A stretch of 64,000 nucleotides of DNA from Exophiala sp. HKRS030 (lineage: Eukaryota > Ascomycota > Eurotiomycetes > Chaetothyriales > Herpotrichiellaceae). The stretch is from positions 3,472,001 through 3,536,000 of the forward strand of contig JAHWDD010000002.1 of the NCBI GenBank assembly GCA_023897205.1. The letters are read 5' to 3'. This document shows positions 20,610-31,693 of the stretch, in pieces. Below the pieces are notes generated by a model. That model saw only the letters and a list, made by a program, of their open reading frames with translations, searched no databases and was not told the DNA's origin. The translations under genes and the position numbers were made by a program. How positions within the stretch are numbered: the stretch's first letter is position 1; each line of letters opens with the position of its first letter.

Positions 20610-22281
20610 TTATGTCGTCCAATTTGTCCACATATTTCCAGAGAAATTGTCCGGTCCCATGGAAGGTGCTGGTAGATCGTATCGTGCAGGCCACGGTTCG
20701 CATGGCCAGTCCCAGGGATATAGACCAAACGACCCTGGTAGCCTCAGTGGGCAATCAAGTGCTCCGTCGAAAGCGTCACTTCCCCGGATAGGCGTCGATG
20801 GAACAACGGCAAAGAGAGGATCTTGGACGAGTGCGACTTCCACCGTCTGCATGTCTCCCACAGCCGTAGTGTCAGTGTCGAAACCCGTGGACCGCTGTAG
20901 CCCAGACTGAGCGATCGAGGGGGTGGATGTAGATGCGGCTTGGGACAGCGGTGGCATGGAGAGATTGTCACTGTCGTCCACGATTCCGATTCTCTTGATT
21001 AAACTGTGCCGTGAAAACATTTGTTGCGACGACGCAGGTCCCGAAGGCTGCCTCTGGGTTCCTCCTGGAAGATCTTCAGGGGCAGGACTCGGCGACGGTG
21101 ATCGGGAACATCCACGTTGGATCAGCGTGTCTAGGTCCTATTGGATGGTCAATAGTCCCTTCCATGGACTCGTGCACGCCTTGACAATATCCAAACAGCG
21201 TTGCGCCTGTTCAGTCACTTTCTCTGCGCTCATTGGGAATGATGCAATCTTGGTTCGATAGGAGTAGAACAAAAGTCTGGCACATTGGTAGGCACAGATA
21301 GGGAGATGGAAGTCGAGAAATGGTAACTGTGTCTTTATAGACAGAATCACTTTGAAAATCCCCCCAATCTCGGTAGCCTTTTCGAAACATTGCTGTTGGC
21401 AGACCATCACAAAGCTCTGATCGAGTTGATGGATCGTGGCGCTTGGCAAGGCCTCGTGTAAACCGTCTAGCACGATCCGGTATAGATCGCAATGACACTG
21501 GCGCCACCAAACGTGCAGTAAGGCCTCGTCTCTCAACCCAGACTTGTATCGCTGGACAAGGGACGCTCTGTGAAGGAACGATAGCACTGGGACATGATAC
21601 AAGTGCTGAAAGAAGTTGTCAAAGACGTGAACCATGGTAGCTTCGTCCGGGAGCAGTGGCCTAGGACATCATAAGCACCATTCATCTGGTGAAGGATATT
21701 GTGTAGAGCACTTACGCATCACCCGTGTGTGAAGTCGGATTAAAACTTATGGACAGGCCTGGTGTATCGCTGTTGGCGGTCGAGGCTTCTACGGCCCCAG
21801 CTGGTGAATCTCTCTGCTCTATGTCCAAGGCAACTTGCAGAATGTTGCCTCCGTTTGATGTCGTCTGAGCAGCCCGTGACGTTCGAGAGTCTGGATACGA
21901 GCACTCGAACCGCAAATGTTGGCATCGGTCACACGAAGGAGTATCGCCAGTACAGCGCATCTTCCGACGGCGACATTCGCGGCACGCCCGCTGGGCTCGC
22001 TGACGGGGCAAATGGAGTGTAAAATCATCTTCTCGGCCCGTGGCTTGTTGGTAGAAGCAAGGAAGACCAAGTCTGTCACAATTGCTGCAGACATGGCGAT
22101 TGCCATCACACCGCACCTTGCGGGCTCTGCACGTAGTGCAGGTAGTACTGCTGGCCCTGGAAGGTCGAGACATCAGGGTTGACACTGTCTGAGTAACCGT
22201 GTTTCTTTCCTTTCCTTTTCTTTTCCGTATTGGGGGTGACAGATAGGGCTGGGTCGGCTGATGCAGACTGCCATCAGCCAT
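20610..22281 (-). CDS. Transcription factor with two tandem Zn2Cys6 clusters, frame interrupted
   Basis: Exons 21716-22281 and 20610-21660 (intron 21661-21715, GTAAGT..CTAG), about 538 codons. Two complete binuclear zinc clusters lie in the first exon: C48-C51-C58-C65-C68-C75 and C100-C103-C110-C117-C120-C127, both CX2CX6CX6CX2CX6C. Exon 2 holds a region typical of this class of regulators (FFQHLYHVPVLSFLH, later AQRCLDIV). The frame meets TAG at 21138-21140 and continues open and in frame for another 176 codons to 20610. Either this is a nonsense mutation or a 48-nt intron (21138-21185, GTCAAG..TAG, frame-preserving) removes it. It lies next to the sulfatase genes and may have regulated them; that is inference. 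Confidence 0.65.
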
Positions 22282-23304
22282 GAGCCACCAGTGCAGGCTT
22301 TTGTGAGGGGGGTTTTAACCTTACCTACACTATACTTAGACTGTGTTATTGTTCAAGAGGAGGGAGCGACGAAAGGCATTGCGGACTGCTCGACTCCGCA
22401 ATTGCAAAGGCCAGAATAGGAAGAAGGCAGTAAGACACCAACTAGTGGGATCCCCGGGGAGTGAGGGTTGGTGGAGCTCCCGGCCAATATACAGAGAGCA
22501 AAGGACCATGCAGTATTTGACAGTCCACTCGTATGAAGAAGACTATGAGGAGAGTTCTTCGGATAAGGACCAAAGATGGTCTGGTGGTTGGTTATGGACA
22601 TTCGGCTGTCGGAGGCATCGACGGAAGTCGGTGGATGTCGGAGAAGTCTGACCTGCGAGAAGATTGTGTGGTCGCCAATTAGCCTCTTCCTCCAGGGGAT
22701 GTTCTTTCGTAAATGGAACTGCTTATGGCGTCAACAGACGAAGGCAGCTGTTCTGTCTCCCCGGCTGATCCTTTCTGGCCTCTACGAATTGATATACGAT
22801 TACGAGGATCAATACAGTGCTGCTTAGCTGTAGGTCACGTGTTAGATTCATGCAACATAACTCCTTCTTCTGCACGATGAAAGACAATGCATTAAGCGGC
22901 TATACCTAGGTACTTATACTTGCGCAGATACGTATGACTTAAGTGTACGTCAGGTACATAAAAATGAAAACCTCATTCATCATGTCCAAGATCCATGCAC
23001 TTCTCCTCGGTGTCTACCCGAGACGGGGGCGCATGGGGACAGAGCCGGGCCAGATGGAGCCAAAGCGAGAAATCCACCCATATTTCGCAGATGCACCTCT
23101 CATTTCAAGTCATCAAAACGCCGAGATAGGCTAGGTAGGTAGCTATTCGTAGCCATGGCGACGGGTAGAAGAGTCGAGTAGAGTAGGAAAAAGCAAAACC
23201 CAGAGTAAGCCGCGCAGACTCGCTGTAAAGTGATCCTCATGCCTTGAAACTCCATCGCTTTCCTATTGCAAGACAAAAACAACTTTCCCTTGTTGCATAT
23301 CTCC
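22282..23304. other. Intergenic, no gene seen
   Basis: 1023 bases: promoter of the zinc-cluster gene on the left, terminator region of the histidine kinase on the right. Frames here are short and unconvincing. Contains pyrimidine/purine-rich leader near 22190-22230 just inside the preceding gene start. Confidence 0.5.
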
Positions 23305-26300
23305 TTACCGGAGGAGTTTTTGCAGGTCCTTGAATTTCTTAAAAACAAGAGATGTTAGTATTGTGTTTCTCGCCTGATAAAGGTACTCGACAGGGGGAGG
23401 GAGGGGGGTTTCAGGATCAGAGCGATGGACTACTCACAATTGGCTTACTCAAAAAATGATCAAAGCCAGCTTGGTAAGCTTCATTTTGCGCACTTTCACT
23501 CCCCAAGCCTGTCAGTGCGATAATCTCCACTGGATCCCTGATGTTGTTCTCCTTTTCAAACTGGCGGATCTCTCGAGTAGAAACAATGCCGTTCATGACC
23601 GGCATTGAAATATCCATAAGGATATATTTGAAGCCGTTCTTCTCCTCGAGCACACTTCGTTCATATGCCTCAAGGGCCTTGAGTCCGTCAGTAGCTGATT
23701 CGTGGGGATGGTTCGTCTTCCTAACGAACGTTATAAGAAGGTGTAGATTGATATGGTTGTCATCAACCACAAGTACTCGAGGTCTTTGATCTACCGGTAC
23801 ATCGTTCGCTTTGGGGGAAACCTGGCCTTCAGCCTTTCCATCCATTTGCGATGAGTTCGCGTTCTTTTCCTCGCCCGTAGATTTTGACTTGTCGGCGAAA
23901 TCGTTTCCTTGGACGTGTTCGGCGGAAGCAACAGCTGGATCTATAGATTCGGAGGACTCGAACTCTTGTTGAGCAGGTTTCTGCGACGATAAAGAGACTC
24001 TGCTATTGTCTCTACTCTTCGAGAAGCCCTCAACCCCGTCCAGTTCATCATCAGACTCGCCCTGCGACAGATTCGCATCACGAGAAAACATGCGAGAGCT
24101 CTTATCCTTTTTGCGATTCAAAGACAATGACACATGCTCCCATGATTTCGAACGACCCTGGTCTTGGAGCAGGTCCATTCGTTGCATGCATCGGTGAAGG
24201 ACTTTGGCAAGCTTGTGTGGACCGCAGGGTTGAGATATGATTTCAATTATTCGTCCTATGTCGGTGAGTCGATGCAGGCCATGAGTCCTTAGACTGGCAG
24301 CCTCGAATGCGTTCGTACACAAAACGATGACTGGTATCTCTCTTTCGGCGTTGGGCTTACCGTGATTGTGCATGAGAAAGTCGATCGGAGGCGGCTCGGG
24401 GTAGAGAAAGAAGTGCGGCGAGCGCCCCTCCATGCTATCATCCGTCGTGACTTTCATGCTGAACCACTGAGACAACAAATTGCGCATGGAGCTTTCGACC
24501 GAAGGCATTTCACGCAGAGGCTGGACTTGAGAACCGTTGTTTTGTTTTTCCAACTGCGGCAACAGGAGTGATATATCAAGACCTTTCGTTCGCGAGCGCA
24601 TCTCAGTCATGATGTTCTTCTCAAAATCTTGCGGAGGGGCTGCTTGGCTTCGCGGAAGGCTCAGCCAGGTGCTGATCTCAGTTCCTCTGTCTTTCTCACT
24701 TGCAAGATCAATCTTGCCCCCAAGAGCGTCCACGATTTGTCGAACGATGCTCAAACCGAGGCCTGTCCCAGTTGCCAGCGAGTCTTCCTGAGCGAATGCA
24801 GTAAAGGCATGATTCTTCATGAAATCACCCGACATGCCCCTGCCTGTATCAGTGACTCTCAAAAGGGCATGAACATGTGAGTGGCGCTTCTTGCGGCTGC
24901 GGTCAATCTCTAGCGAAACATCAATGCTCCCTTCACTGGTATATTTCAAAGCATTTCCTAGAATATTCATAACAAGACGTCGCACTGCTCCTGGTTGGGA
25001 TCTCACATTCCAATTCGTGTGGTCGTCGATGTTGAGCGTAAGGCGAACCTTGTTAGAGGCAATTGCTGACGCTTCACTGATGTTGGATCTGGCATCTTGC
25101 CTCTTTTCCATTGCCCGTCCAGCAGCAGACTGGGTGGGGCCTTTGCCTTGGAGAGCGTCACCATTGGCGGTGCGAAATACTTGGCCAGCATAGACCGCTT
25201 CCACTGCCTCTTCTACAATCAATGCCATATCGAAATCCACCGTCAGACTGTCATCAGAATTCGTGGCTTGTTGATACCCTTGATTCCGTGTTGAGCCGGT
25301 CTTTCGTGAAGTACGACCTGAAAGATTGTTTATTTTGGCATAATCAAGAACGTGATTCACTGTGTCGAGCAAGGTCTTGCCACAGGTTTCTACCGAGATC
25401 ACCATACCAGCCTGAAAGTCGTCCATTGCCGTGTCGTGAAGAAATTCAATGCTTCCAAGGATACCATGTAACGGCGACCGTAGTTCATGCGAGATGTTTG
25501 CAAGAAATGTTGCTTTCGCAGTGTCAGAGAGAGCCAGATTGATGCGGTTGATCTCGTTGATGACTGCATTGTTGAATGCCACGAGGTACGCCATGTCGTC
25601 TTGAATGTTGGTGAGTGTGTGTGGGTCATTCGACCAAAGAACGACTGCTGCATGCCATCTGTCCTTGGCGTAATCCCAAAGCGGAAGGAAGACGATGTTT
25701 CGTGCGTCCGGCAAGACCTTCGCCAGCGCTCTGGTGGTGCTGACCTGCCTTACTGCTGTCGAAGAAGGAGTGTTCACAGGTTGTAGGCTGTTTTCATCTG
25801 AGGGGAGGCCAGAACCAGAACTGTCGTCACTTGAGGCAGGCCGGCCATGGCTATCGAAGACGAAACATTTTCCTGTCGGATGATGGCGAACGAATCGACT
25901 TATCCTTTGTAAGGTAATGTTCAGGGCCTTGGTTGGCTTGGAGACAGATACACCCAATACATCACAGAAGTCTTTCTTGGGCGTCGTGGTGGAAGAGTCG
26001 CTAGCGCTTCGTGCCGTCGTAGAAGAGTTGGAGTCGCTGTCGTCGTGGAGACCGATGACCCCGTTTGGCTCAGGCCCAAAGGGAATTTGTGGCTCGATAC
26101 CCTCCTTCAGCTCGATCAAGCGTCTGCCTTTGTTCCTGGTGTGTTGCATAGTATGAACACCGGGCTCAGAATCATTCATAGCCGAGCCGGAGCTGAGGTT
26201 CGCGGAGCTGGCATCCAGGAAAACAACACCATCAGCCTTGATACAGTCGCGAAGAATTGACGCCGCTCGATCAAACGCATCTTGGGCATCCGTCATAGTC

Positions 26301-27420
26301 TTCCCAGTTCCTGATTTGGCCCTTGGGGGTCCGCTGGGACGCCTTTGACGAGAGTTCTTGTCGACCTTCTGCTCTCCATTGTGTGCGGCTGGAATTGAGT
26401 TTTTTGGAGCCTCAGGGGTATCGATGAAATGATTTTGAACTTCTGATTGCACAGCCTGTCCCATCTGGTGCTTGCGCTCTTCTGAAGCTTCATTTGCGTC
26501 ACCTATAACCATGCCTTTGAACTTACTTGGCTTATCAGATTCGTCTGGCACTGGCTCCTTGACATCATCTAGACCAGTCTTAGTCTCGGAAGAAGTGAAG
26601 GCAGATGGCTGTTGAGGAGCAAAATTGGGACCAGGTTGTTTGTTGCCATCGCTAGCAGGTCCCACGATGAATGTTCCAATCCCCTGGATCAGTCGTTCTC
26701 CTCGTACTCTAGCTTGGTCACCTTTGACAGTCTCGAGATGCTGGGCAACGATGACGGCCATATCGACCATAAACCTCAACTCATCAGCCTGAAGGCGATC
26801 GCGGGGCTCATCGTCCGAAACCGTGTAGACCCCAATCACATAGCCCTGCCTTGTCGTAATGGGCACTCCACAATAGAAAGAGACTCCATTACCAGCATAG
26901 CCACGAGTCCAGTACTTCTCGTGCTTCGTCATATCCCCTATAACCAAGGCGGGAGCGCTGTAGGTATACCCATTGGGTCCATGCGCAGTGTAAGTATCTG
27001 GGAACATGGCATCACCCGACACGCCGCTATCTCGTTGGATGAAGGAGTTACCAAACCACAGTTCATCACCTGTCGCATGTTGCGAATCAGACAGAAGCGA
27101 CAATGACTGTGTTGCTTCAGCGATGATGTACTGTTTCTTAGCATCCAATAGCGTCACAATCCCTCTTTTCGCACGTAGGCGAAGACATCCTAACTGCGCA
27201 AATGCTGTCAATGCCTTGTCTCGAGATGATCGAGGTCTATAGGTTTTCTCGGGGGGAAGCTGAGCGACTGGATGGAGGTCTCTGGTAGACATAAAGGTGT
27301 CTAGCCACGGTTGGTAATATCTGCATCAAGTGTTAGCACAAACCCACCATGGCTTGCTAGGACCACAAACCTGTGCATCTCACGCTCCCGCGCGCCTTCG
27401 CGATAGCCGTCGGGAGCCAT
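23305..27420 (-). CDS. Hybrid histidine kinase, GAF-HisKA-HATPase-REC
   Basis: Three exons: 27371-27420, 23438-27320, 23305-23337; 1321 aa. The short first exon (MAPDGYREGAREREMH) joins to YYQPWLD, restoring the N-terminus usual for this fungal class. The last exon (KFKDLQKLLR) completes the receiver. A GAF-like sensor domain spans about 60-225, followed by a disordered Ser/Lys-rich linker. The H-box (NISHELRSPLHG) has phospho-acceptor His628. The HATPase has an N-box (NILGNALKYT, about 805), G1 (DTGRGMS) and G2 (GLGLSIV). The receiver has VVDDN (about 1200), phospho-acceptor Asp1253 (LMDISMP) and the conserved Lys (SKP). No transmembrane segment: a cytosolic multistep phosphorelay sensor feeding Ypd1-type phosphotransfer. 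The signal is unknown. Confidence 0.93.
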
Positions 27421-28249
27421 ATCGGTCGGCTTGGTGGTGTCTAGACGGGCAAGCATTCACGGAAGTCTTGCAGCCGCCGTTGGTTCTCGTAAAAACCCTA
27501 TCTGGCGCATGCAAAGCATCGTCGAGGCAAATTTGGACTTGCGTGAGGGACAATACAGGCGACGAGAAGACAAGACTTTGTGCGACCTCAGAACAGAGAG
27601 CGGCTCGGCCTAAACGAAGGATCTTTTGGACTGGACTGGGGTAAGAATTCAAGGCGTCGTTCCAGGCTGTCCAAGGTACGAAGTAGGATGCGGAGGGGGT
27701 CTGTGGGAATGACCACGGGCCCGTGTCAAAGCCTGGAATATCCCAGCGGGTACAATCATCCGGGCGCCATTGGATAATGTCGGGCTGTCAAGGGTGATTG
27801 AATCTCAAATAACAAGGTTGAGACGGACAGTCGAGGGTCCATGGAAGCGGCATGGAATGAGGCCCAGATCGAATCGACTTTCAAACCATGGGAATCTATG
27901 AATCGTCCATGTTCAGATCCACATCAACCGCAAGGCAAAAGACTCACTAGGCGCAGTCAATTGCAGGCGGGGCTACCGATACGAGGACAAGCCTGTACGA
28001 GAACGAGAGCGAGGAGACCCTTGAAGTTAGTCATCGATCACACACGTGATGTACAGAACGGCGAGGAAATCCGATCGCGTCATGTCTCTCTATCATCCTG
28101 TAAGCAATTTACACGCAGCCAACTACTGCGACACCCACAGATTTTTCAATGCCCGTCACTAGGAGGACCATGGGAGGTTGAAACCAGGCCACTCCATATG
28201 GCTATAACAAACTGTCCCGCAATCCTTCTTCGATAAACCTGGGAACGTC
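27421..28249. other. Divergent promoter region, histidine kinase / OPT transporter
   Basis: 829 bases between two divergent genes. No convincing frame. Expected to carry both promoters; no specific operator recognised. Confidence 0.5.
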
Positions 28250-30442
28250 ATGTTACCCGACAGAAACGCCCGCTCTCCGTCCCCATCGCCGCAATCACCG
28301 GCGCAACAACATGAGTTATCCGCCTCCGATGCCACCCAGCAGGACATCTCCCGCACGAGGTCCGATCATGCATGTTACGCCAGTCCGGGTGCGGCCGACT
28401 CTGCACTCGATGGGACGAACTTTACACTCCGAGGTGTGCTGGTGGGAACGGGCATTGGCATTATAATATGTTTCTCAAATACATACTTCGGTCTTCAAAC
28501 CGGATGGGTGTCAGGCATGGCCATGCCCGCATCGCTGATAGGGTTTGCTATATTCAAGGCGTTATCACCGTATCTGGCACTTCCATTTACACCAGTGGAG
28601 AACGTGTTGGTACAGACAGTCGCCGGAGCCGTGGGAACCATGCCATTAGGCCTGGGCTTCGTTGGTGTTATGCCCAGTTTAGAATTCCTGTTGAAGAAGA
28701 GCGAGGGTGCCCCAATAGATCTTGGCATATGGAGGCTATTCATCTGGGGCGTGGGATTGTGCCTCTTTGGTGTGGTCTTTGCTGTACCGCTGAGGAAACA
28801 GGTCATCATTCGAGAGCGGCTCAAATTTCCCAGCGGCACTGCGACGGCACTCATGATCAGTGTTTTGCACGGTGGTGCCAAAAGTGACGAGGCCAAAGGT
28901 CGAGAAATCAGTACACAAGGGACAGAGGAACGTGAAGAGCTTCTCACTGAGAACGAGAGAGACGACGCCGACAGTACAGCCAACGAGCGCGATGTACGAA
29001 CTGACTGGAAGAAACAGATTCGACTTCTCCTTCTGGCCTTTACTGGATCTGGGTCCTACACTCTACTTCAATACTTCCTGCCTATCCTACACAAACTCCC
29101 CATCTTTGGTACCTACCTTGCCAACACATGGGTTTGGACACTGAATCCCTCCCCAGCATACGTCGGTCAAGGCATTATCATGGGTCCGGCAACAACCTTC
29201 CACATGCTTCTCGGCGCCATTGTCGGATGGGCAATCCTAAGCCCCATAGCTAAACATAAAGGCTGGGCTCCAGGTTCCGTTGACGACTGGGAGACGGGAA
29301 GCAAAGGCTGGATTGTCTGGGTGAGTTTGGCCATCATGCTCGCCGATGCGGTTGTCAACTTGGGCTGGCTGATCCTCCGACCGACTTTGATCCATGGTCC
29401 GGACTGGATCCACTCTGCCCAACAACATTACCAGCACAGCGACTCCTGGTTTGACTTTCTCTTCGGCCACAAGATGGCCGGCTATCTCGCTCTGAAATCC
29501 CCCCATTCCGCCAACTTCGAACCAGTAAAGTCTCAATCGGACGATCCTCCCGATGACGCACCTCTCCACCATCTCATCTCCGGGCGCACTGTGATGATTT
29601 TGCTTCCTGTAACGCTTCTCCTCTGTGTGCTCTGCATCCACGTCACATTCGGCAGCTACATTCCCATTGGCCTAAACATCCTCGCCATGCTTCTCGCATG
29701 CATCCTTTCTATAATGGGCGTTCGCGCTCTTGGCGAAACGGACTTAAACCCTGTGTCCGGCATTTCCAAACTCACCCAACTCGTCTTCGCCCTCGTCACT
29801 CCGACAGGTACGACGCACGGCAATCACGCAATCATAATCAACCTCCTCGCCGGCGCCGTCAGCGAAGCAGGTGCCCTTCAAGCCGGCGACATGCTCCAGG
29901 ACCTCAAAGCGGGCCACCTCATCGGTGCGAGCCCCAAAGCCCAGTTCTACGGGCAAATGATCGGCAGCCTGGTGGGTGCGTTTGTCTCGGCCGCCGTGTA
30001 CAAGCTTTACGCCTCGGTGTATCAAGTCCCCGGCGAACTGTTCGAGATCCCCACGGCGTACGTCTGGATTTTCACCGCCCGCCTCGTCACGGGCAAAGGT
30101 CTCCCACCCATGGCGTGGCAAGTCGCACTCGTCTTCGGGGCCATCTTCGTACTCACTACCTCGCTACGCATCTACCTGCTCGCCTACAGCGATGAGAAAC
30201 CGTGGTGTCGTACCCTCCACTCCTGGATCCCAGGGGGCATCGCCGTCGCCGTGGGCATGTACAACACGCCGAGCTTCACTCTCGCGAGGACCGTCGGCGG
30301 GGTCATCAGTTATTGGTGGATCACGTGGAAACAGCGAGGCGAGACGAGGGTCATTGTCCTCGCGAGCGGTCTGATCCTGGGCGAAGGTGTCGTGAGTATT
30401 CTCAACCTCGTCCTCGCGAGCGTTGGTGTACCGCATTTGTGA
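28250..30442 (+). CDS. OPT-family oligopeptide/metal-chelate transporter
   Basis: Intronless, 730 aa, the length of yeast Ygl114w-type members of the OPT superfamily. A disordered N-tail (1-55) precedes NFTLRGVLVG and CFSNTYFGLQTGWVSGMAMP, characteristic of the first OPT helices. About 14-16 hydrophobic helices follow, with a Glu/Asp-rich cytoplasmic loop at about 215-245. Later family motifs are NPSPAYVGQGIIMGP, the LNPVSGISKLTQL segment and NLLAGAVSEAGALQAGDMLQDLK. OPT proteins couple proton import to uptake of small peptides, glutathione or metal-phytosiderophore-like compounds. The Ygl114w branch has no assigned substrate. Probably in plasma or vacuolar membrane. Confidence 0.92.
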   Translation: MLPDRNARSPSPSPQSPAQQHELSASDATQQDISRTRSDHACYASPGAADSALDGTNFTLRGVLVGTGIGIIICFSNTYFGLQTGWVSGMAMPASLIGFAIFKALSPYLALPFTPVENVLVQTVAGAVGTMPLGLGFVGVMPSLEFLLKKSEGAPIDLGIWRLFIWGVGLCLFGVVFAVPLRKQVIIRERLKFPSGTATALMISVLHGGAKSDEAKGREISTQGTEEREELLTENERDDADSTANERDVRTDWKKQIRLLLLAFTGSGSYTLLQYFLPILHKLPIFGTYLANTWVWTLNPSPAYVGQGIIMGPATTFHMLLGAIVGWAILSPIAKHKGWAPGSVDDWETGSKGWIVWVSLAIMLADAVVNLGWLILRPTLIHGPDWIHSAQQHYQHSDSWFDFLFGHKMAGYLALKSPHSANFEPVKSQSDDPPDDAPLHHLISGRTVMILLPVTLLLCVLCIHVTFGSYIPIGLNILAMLLACILSIMGVRALGETDLNPVSGISKLTQLVFALVTPTGTTHGNHAIIINLLAGAVSEAGALQAGDMLQDLKAGHLIGASPKAQFYGQMIGSLVGAFVSAAVYKLYASVYQVPGELFEIPTAYVWIFTARLVTGKGLPPMAWQVALVFGAIFVLTTSLRIYLLAYSDEKPWCRTLHSWIPGGIAVAVGMYNTPSFTLARTVGGVISYWWITWKQRGETRVIVLASGLILGEGVVSILNLVLASVGVPHL

Positions 30443-30993
30443 TTGTCTGTACGTTGTACTCGGTACGTCATACCCAGAACGAAACAGTCTTCTACGAGTA
30501 CGAGTACAATCTAGTACGGTCTACAATCTACGATCTACGCAGTACATGTTCCGGACGGCCTCTGCCGATGACTGTGGTTCCGAAAGACGTTGACACATAA
30601 AAAAGGACGACGATGATGACGATGATGATTTATTCCCACGATATATATTATAGAACAGCATAGTAAATTACAGTACCCGATTCATCTACCTAGATATCTA
30701 TGATTATGATGATGACTTTTGGATTTTTGGAAGTCATTACACGAGGATTTACGCACGTAGATACGTGTACACGCGTGCTCCATAGTGATACAATCATTAT
30801 GAGTGGCAGAATAGTAGACTATGTTCGTTGAAAGCCTACCTAAAGTACGGGACACAGCGTACTGCAAGACAGGAACAGTAAATACGAGTTACCGTGTCAA
30901 GATTTATCAACAAGTCATTTTTGTATCAACAAGAAAGTTCAATGTATCTCGTGAAGACATGATGATGCCTCGATGCTTTCCTGATTCCGCAGT

Positions 30994-31012
30994 TCTCTCT
31001 CTCTCTCTCTCT
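30994..31012. repeat. CT dinucleotide microsatellite
   Basis: About nine uninterrupted CT units directly visible. Typical intergenic simple repeat. Confidence 0.9.
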
Positions 31013-31127
31013 ATCAGTATGCATTTCTTTTCGGTTGGAAGCAAAAGAGATCGTTGTGTAATCGTGTGTAAATTCATATTTCATGTCTGTCATTCCCTCG
31101 ACGCGTCTCTCAAGGATTCCTCCTCTT

Positions 31128-31169
31128 TTGTCTGTCCGTCTGTCTGCCTGCCTGCCTGGCTGTCTGTCT
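31128..31169. repeat. TGTC/TGCC tetranucleotide tract
   Basis: Imperfect tetranucleotide array (TGTCTGTCCGTCTGTC, then TGCC units, then TGTC units) of about 42 bases in the 3' intergenic region. Confidence 0.85.
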
Positions 31170-31693
31170 AAAGAAACAGAAAAACCCATCTACAATGTGC
31201 TGCCAAGTGTAGATATCTATCTATCTGGAGATGAGCTCATGACGAAAGAAATTTGGGGTTGGGGAAGGGAGGGAAGGGGGTATCTATGGAGTGAAACTTT
31301 TTTGGGTGAGAGAAACAACAGAAAGGGCGGAACAAAACTCGTGTCGACCAAAAAAGAAAAGAAAAAAACCATCTGTTTGCCGTTTCATGACCCAGCGCAT
31401 ACATAACGCTTGAAGGTTGGAAAAAGAATGAAAAAGTGGTTGAAGAGGAATAGAAAGCACAAAGTCAAAGCCGTGTCCTCTTACTCCATGAGCCAGGATC
31501 ATTTCCCAGTCACCTCGCCACTCGTGCGTCCGTGGACATGTCAAGGTCAACTCGATCATGATCCCTGTCTCCAACTTTCGTAAGTCGCGACGACCAACAG
31601 CGCTCATGTCGTGCAGTTCCACACCGATGTATTCACTGGCACAGCGAGGGGCGGCGAGCAAAACACCGACGCAGCTCACATTGTTGTTCTGAC

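Larger units (their letters stand above)
30443..31693. other. Convergent 3' regions with simple repeats
   Basis: 1251 bases between the OPT stop and the stop of the minus-strand regulator. Holds low-complexity runs: TACGAGTACGAGTAC-type repeats near 30494, a CT microsatellite and a TGTC/TGCC tetranucleotide tract (listed separately), and an A-rich run near 31350. No gene seen. Confidence 0.6.
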
